Assembly: GCF_021278965.1 (NCBI RefSeq)
Contig: NZ_CP065589.1
Span: forward strand, 501,001-565,000
Origin: Chryseobacterium capnotolerans
Lineage (GTDB): Bacteria > Bacteroidota > Bacteroidia > Flavobacteriales > Weeksellaceae
Reading direction: 5' to 3'
DNA length: 64,000 nucleotides
The notes beneath the pieces were generated by a model. The model saw only the letters and a list, made by a program, of their open reading frames with translations, did not search any database and was not told where the DNA came from. Both the position numbers and the translations under genes were made by a program. Positions 62,498 to 64,000 of this stretch are shown here, in pieces (position 1 is the first letter of the stretch; each line of letters starts with the position of its first letter).

Positions 62498-63199
62498 TTA
62501 AATATTTCCCGTTTCGTAGTCTTTTTTCAGAATAAAACCCATTCCGGCTTTGGTGTGGATGAGTTTATTTTCGAAATCTCTGTCTATTTTTTTTCGCAGA
62601 TAATTAATATAAACATCAATAAAATTGGTTCCGGTATCAAAGTGAGTTTCCCATACCTTTTCTGCAATTTCACTTCTGGAAAGTACTTTTTCTGAATTTT
62701 CCATCATCAATTTGAGAAGGTTGAATTCTTTAGGAGTCAGTTTGATGGGAACATGGTCTCTGCTTACTGTTTTTTGCTCCAGATTCATTTCAATACCCTC
62801 GTATTTAAGGACGAAAATTTTTTGCTGCCTCTGTTGTGAAAAACGTTTTAGAAGAACATTGATTCTTGCTGCCAATTCACGCATTTCAAAAGGTTTGGTC
62901 ATATAATCATCAGCGCCGGCATCAAAACCTTCCAGTTTGTCATCCGTAGTCCCCAATGCTGTCAGCATTACGACTGGAAGATTAGGTTTCAGAGATTTTA
63001 TTTCAATGCAAAATTCGAGACCACTTTTTTTAGGCAACACAATATCAGTGACTATGAGGTCATAATTTTTCTGCAATGCCAGTTTCAATCCTGTTGATCC
63101 ATCATACGCTGTGCTTACTTCAAATTCAGCTTCCTGAAGCCCTTTTGTGATAAGCTTGGAAAGTCTGTCATCGTCTTCTACTAATAAAATATGAGGCAT
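62498..63199 (-). CDS. OmpR/PhoB-family response regulator
   Basis: 233 aa. Receiver domain with acidic EDDD near residue 8, phosphoacceptor D52 in LIVTDIVLPKKSG, Thr in MLTALGTTDD and Lys in DYMTKPF. C-terminal winged helix: LTPKEFNLLKLMMENSEKVLSRSEIAEKVW, TNFIDVYINYLRKKID, HTKAGMGFIL. Partner of the kinase downstream. A -7 box TACATTTG lies at 63256-63249. Confidence 0.95.
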   Translation of the reverse strand: MPHILLVEDDDRLSKLITKGLQEAEFEVSTAYDGSTGLKLALQKNYDLIVTDIVLPKKSGLEFCIEIKSLKPNLPVVMLTALGTTDDKLEGFDAGADDYMTKPFEMRELAARINVLLKRFSQQRQQKIFVLKYEGIEMNLEQKTVSRDHVPIKLTPKEFNLLKLMMENSEKVLSRSEIAEKVWETHFDTGTNFIDVYINYLRKKIDRDFENKLIHTKAGMGFILKKDYETGNI

Positions 63200-63248
63200 A
63201 AGAATAGGTGAAGTGTTTGTAAGTGAAAATATGAAGTAATATTCTTCA

Positions 63249-63256
63249 CAAATGTA
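63249..63256 (-). promoter_or_regulatory. -7 box TACATTTG of the two-component operon
   Basis: Exact TAnnTTTG on the minus strand, 49 bases before ATG 63199. Confidence 0.45.
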
Positions 63257-63271
63257 ATGAATTCTATTTTG

Positions 63272-63279
63272 TAATTTTG
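63272..63279 (+). promoter_or_regulatory. -7 box TAATTTTG of the C92-type lipoprotein
   Basis: Exact TAnnTTTG, 20 bases before ATG 63300; nearly back to back with the divergent box at 63249-63256. Confidence 0.5.
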
Positions 63280-63299
63280 GCAGAATAGAGATTAATTAA

Positions 63300-63962
63300 A
63301 TGCCGAAATTTAAGAAACAAATGATTATCAAGAGTATAGTTGCAGGGTTTTTATGTTTAATACCATTGCTTTTAACCCAGTGTAGTACTCAGAAAAATAC
63401 CGTTCAGCTTCAAAACGGAGATTTACTTTTCGTTACTGCTAAAGAAACGGGACTCTCCGGTGCTATTAATAATGTTACCCAAAAACAGAAAACAGCGTCT
63501 TTTGATCACATCGGTATTCTTGAAAAAGAAGGAAACAAATTATTTGTTTTACATGCAGCTCCAAAGGGTGGTTCACAAAAACAAAGTTTAAAGGAATTTG
63601 TTGAAGATCAGAAAAAGGATCAGCAAAACATTGTTGTTTACCGTTTGAAAGCTGAATATCAGAAATCAATTCCTATTGCTATTGAAAAGGCTCATTCCAT
63701 GTTGGGAAAACTCTATAACTTCAATTATATTCTGGATGAAAACTCATATTACTGTTCAGACTTTATAGAAAGAGCTTTTCGTGAGGATCATATTTTTAAA
63801 TTAGAACCTATGACGTTTATTGATCCCAAGACTGGCAAAGTTAATGCTTTCTGGGAAGAATTCTATGGAAAGAAAAACCTGAAAGTTCCTGAAGGAGAAC
63901 CTGGATGTAATCCCAATGGGCTGGCTGGCTCAGAAAAACTGGAAAGGGTAGGAGATCTTTAA
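63300..63962 (+). CDS. YiiX/YebB-like permuted-papain (C92) lipoprotein hydrolase
   Basis: 220 aa. Signal MPKFKKQMIIKSIVAGFLCLIPLLLTQC with lipobox LTQC. The circularly permuted NlpC/P60 (YaeF/YiiX) fold is seen as LQNGDLLFVTAKE, SFDHIGILEKEG (catalytic His) and NYILDENSYYCSDFIERAFRE (catalytic Cys). Such proteins are predicted amidases or acyl hydrolases; substrate unknown. Divergent from the two-component operon, 100 bases apart, and so possibly under its control. Confidence 0.88.
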   Translation: MPKFKKQMIIKSIVAGFLCLIPLLLTQCSTQKNTVQLQNGDLLFVTAKETGLSGAINNVTQKQKTASFDHIGILEKEGNKLFVLHAAPKGGSQKQSLKEFVEDQKKDQQNIVVYRLKAEYQKSIPIAIEKAHSMLGKLYNFNYILDENSYYCSDFIERAFREDHIFKLEPMTFIDPKTGKVNAFWEEFYGKKNLKVPEGEPGCNPNGLAGSEKLERVGDL

Positions 63963-64000
63963 GGCTGGAAGCAGGAAGAGGGAGGTTAGAAGTTATTATT
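63963..64000. repeat. Left end of another GGAAG-type dispersed repeat
   Basis: GGCTGGAAGCAGGAAGAGGG and GTTAGAAGTTA match the starts of the elements at 118 and 52705; the element runs off the window. Confidence 0.6.

Overview
The window is chromosomal DNA of a flavobacterium, most likely Chryseobacterium or a close relative. The evidence is AT-rich DNA, promoters of the Bacteroidota type (-7 TAnnTTTG, -33 TTG), three secreted proteins with type IX secretion (T9SS) C-terminal sorting domains plus a T9SS plug-domain protein, many TonB-dependent or OmpA-type outer-membrane proteins, and the conserved L28-L33-DUF4295-FtsY neighbourhood. I saw no rRNA, tRNA, CRISPR, IS element or prophage.

Layout. 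0-8 kb: start of a TetR-like gene at the edge, a thioredoxin-family protein, a repeat-rich gap, then an AraC regulator divergent from MFS transporter-trehalase-TonB receptor (probable trehalose use). 8-16 kb: MBL hydrolase, T9SS plug protein, secreted M4 metalloprotease, a metallocofactor operon (two Nfu proteins, FMN reductase, HemH), gamma-carbonic anhydrase, lipoprotein. 16-26 kb: PIF1-like helicase, an astacin-protease remnant, a lipoprotein, a luciferase-like oxidoreductase, a RibB with a degenerate RibA half, a Crp-like regulator, Fmt, RecQ. 26-35 kb: three tandem OmpA-family genes, FolK, SppA, GlsB, FtsY, RidA, DUF4295, L33, L28. 35-53 kb: two more T9SS cargo proteins, Lnt, VanZ, ProC, an operon of TonB receptor-DUF4876-DUF6850 barrel-dihaem peroxidase, and aminotransferase-lipoprotein-MurB. 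53-64 kb: four tandem 240-bp repeats, a MgtC plus Czc-type metal-efflux operon, RhtA-like exporter, a two-component system and a C92-type lipoprotein hydrolase.

Two things stand out. First, eight genes are each broken by one base in an A/T homopolymer; one is rpmG (ribosomal protein L33). This looks like systematic sequencing error rather than gene decay, so products below are described after repair, with the lesion given. Second, the TonB-DUF4876-DUF6850-peroxidase operon (40.4-47.2 kb) is a complete, poorly described envelope system whose single clear promoter lies between two copies of the same 13-bp operator-like site. It is the best candidate here for an undescribed system.

The intergenic DNA carries at least two dispersed repeat families (GGAAG-rich inverted repeats and CACAGAT-type repeats), both tandemly amplified once in this window.
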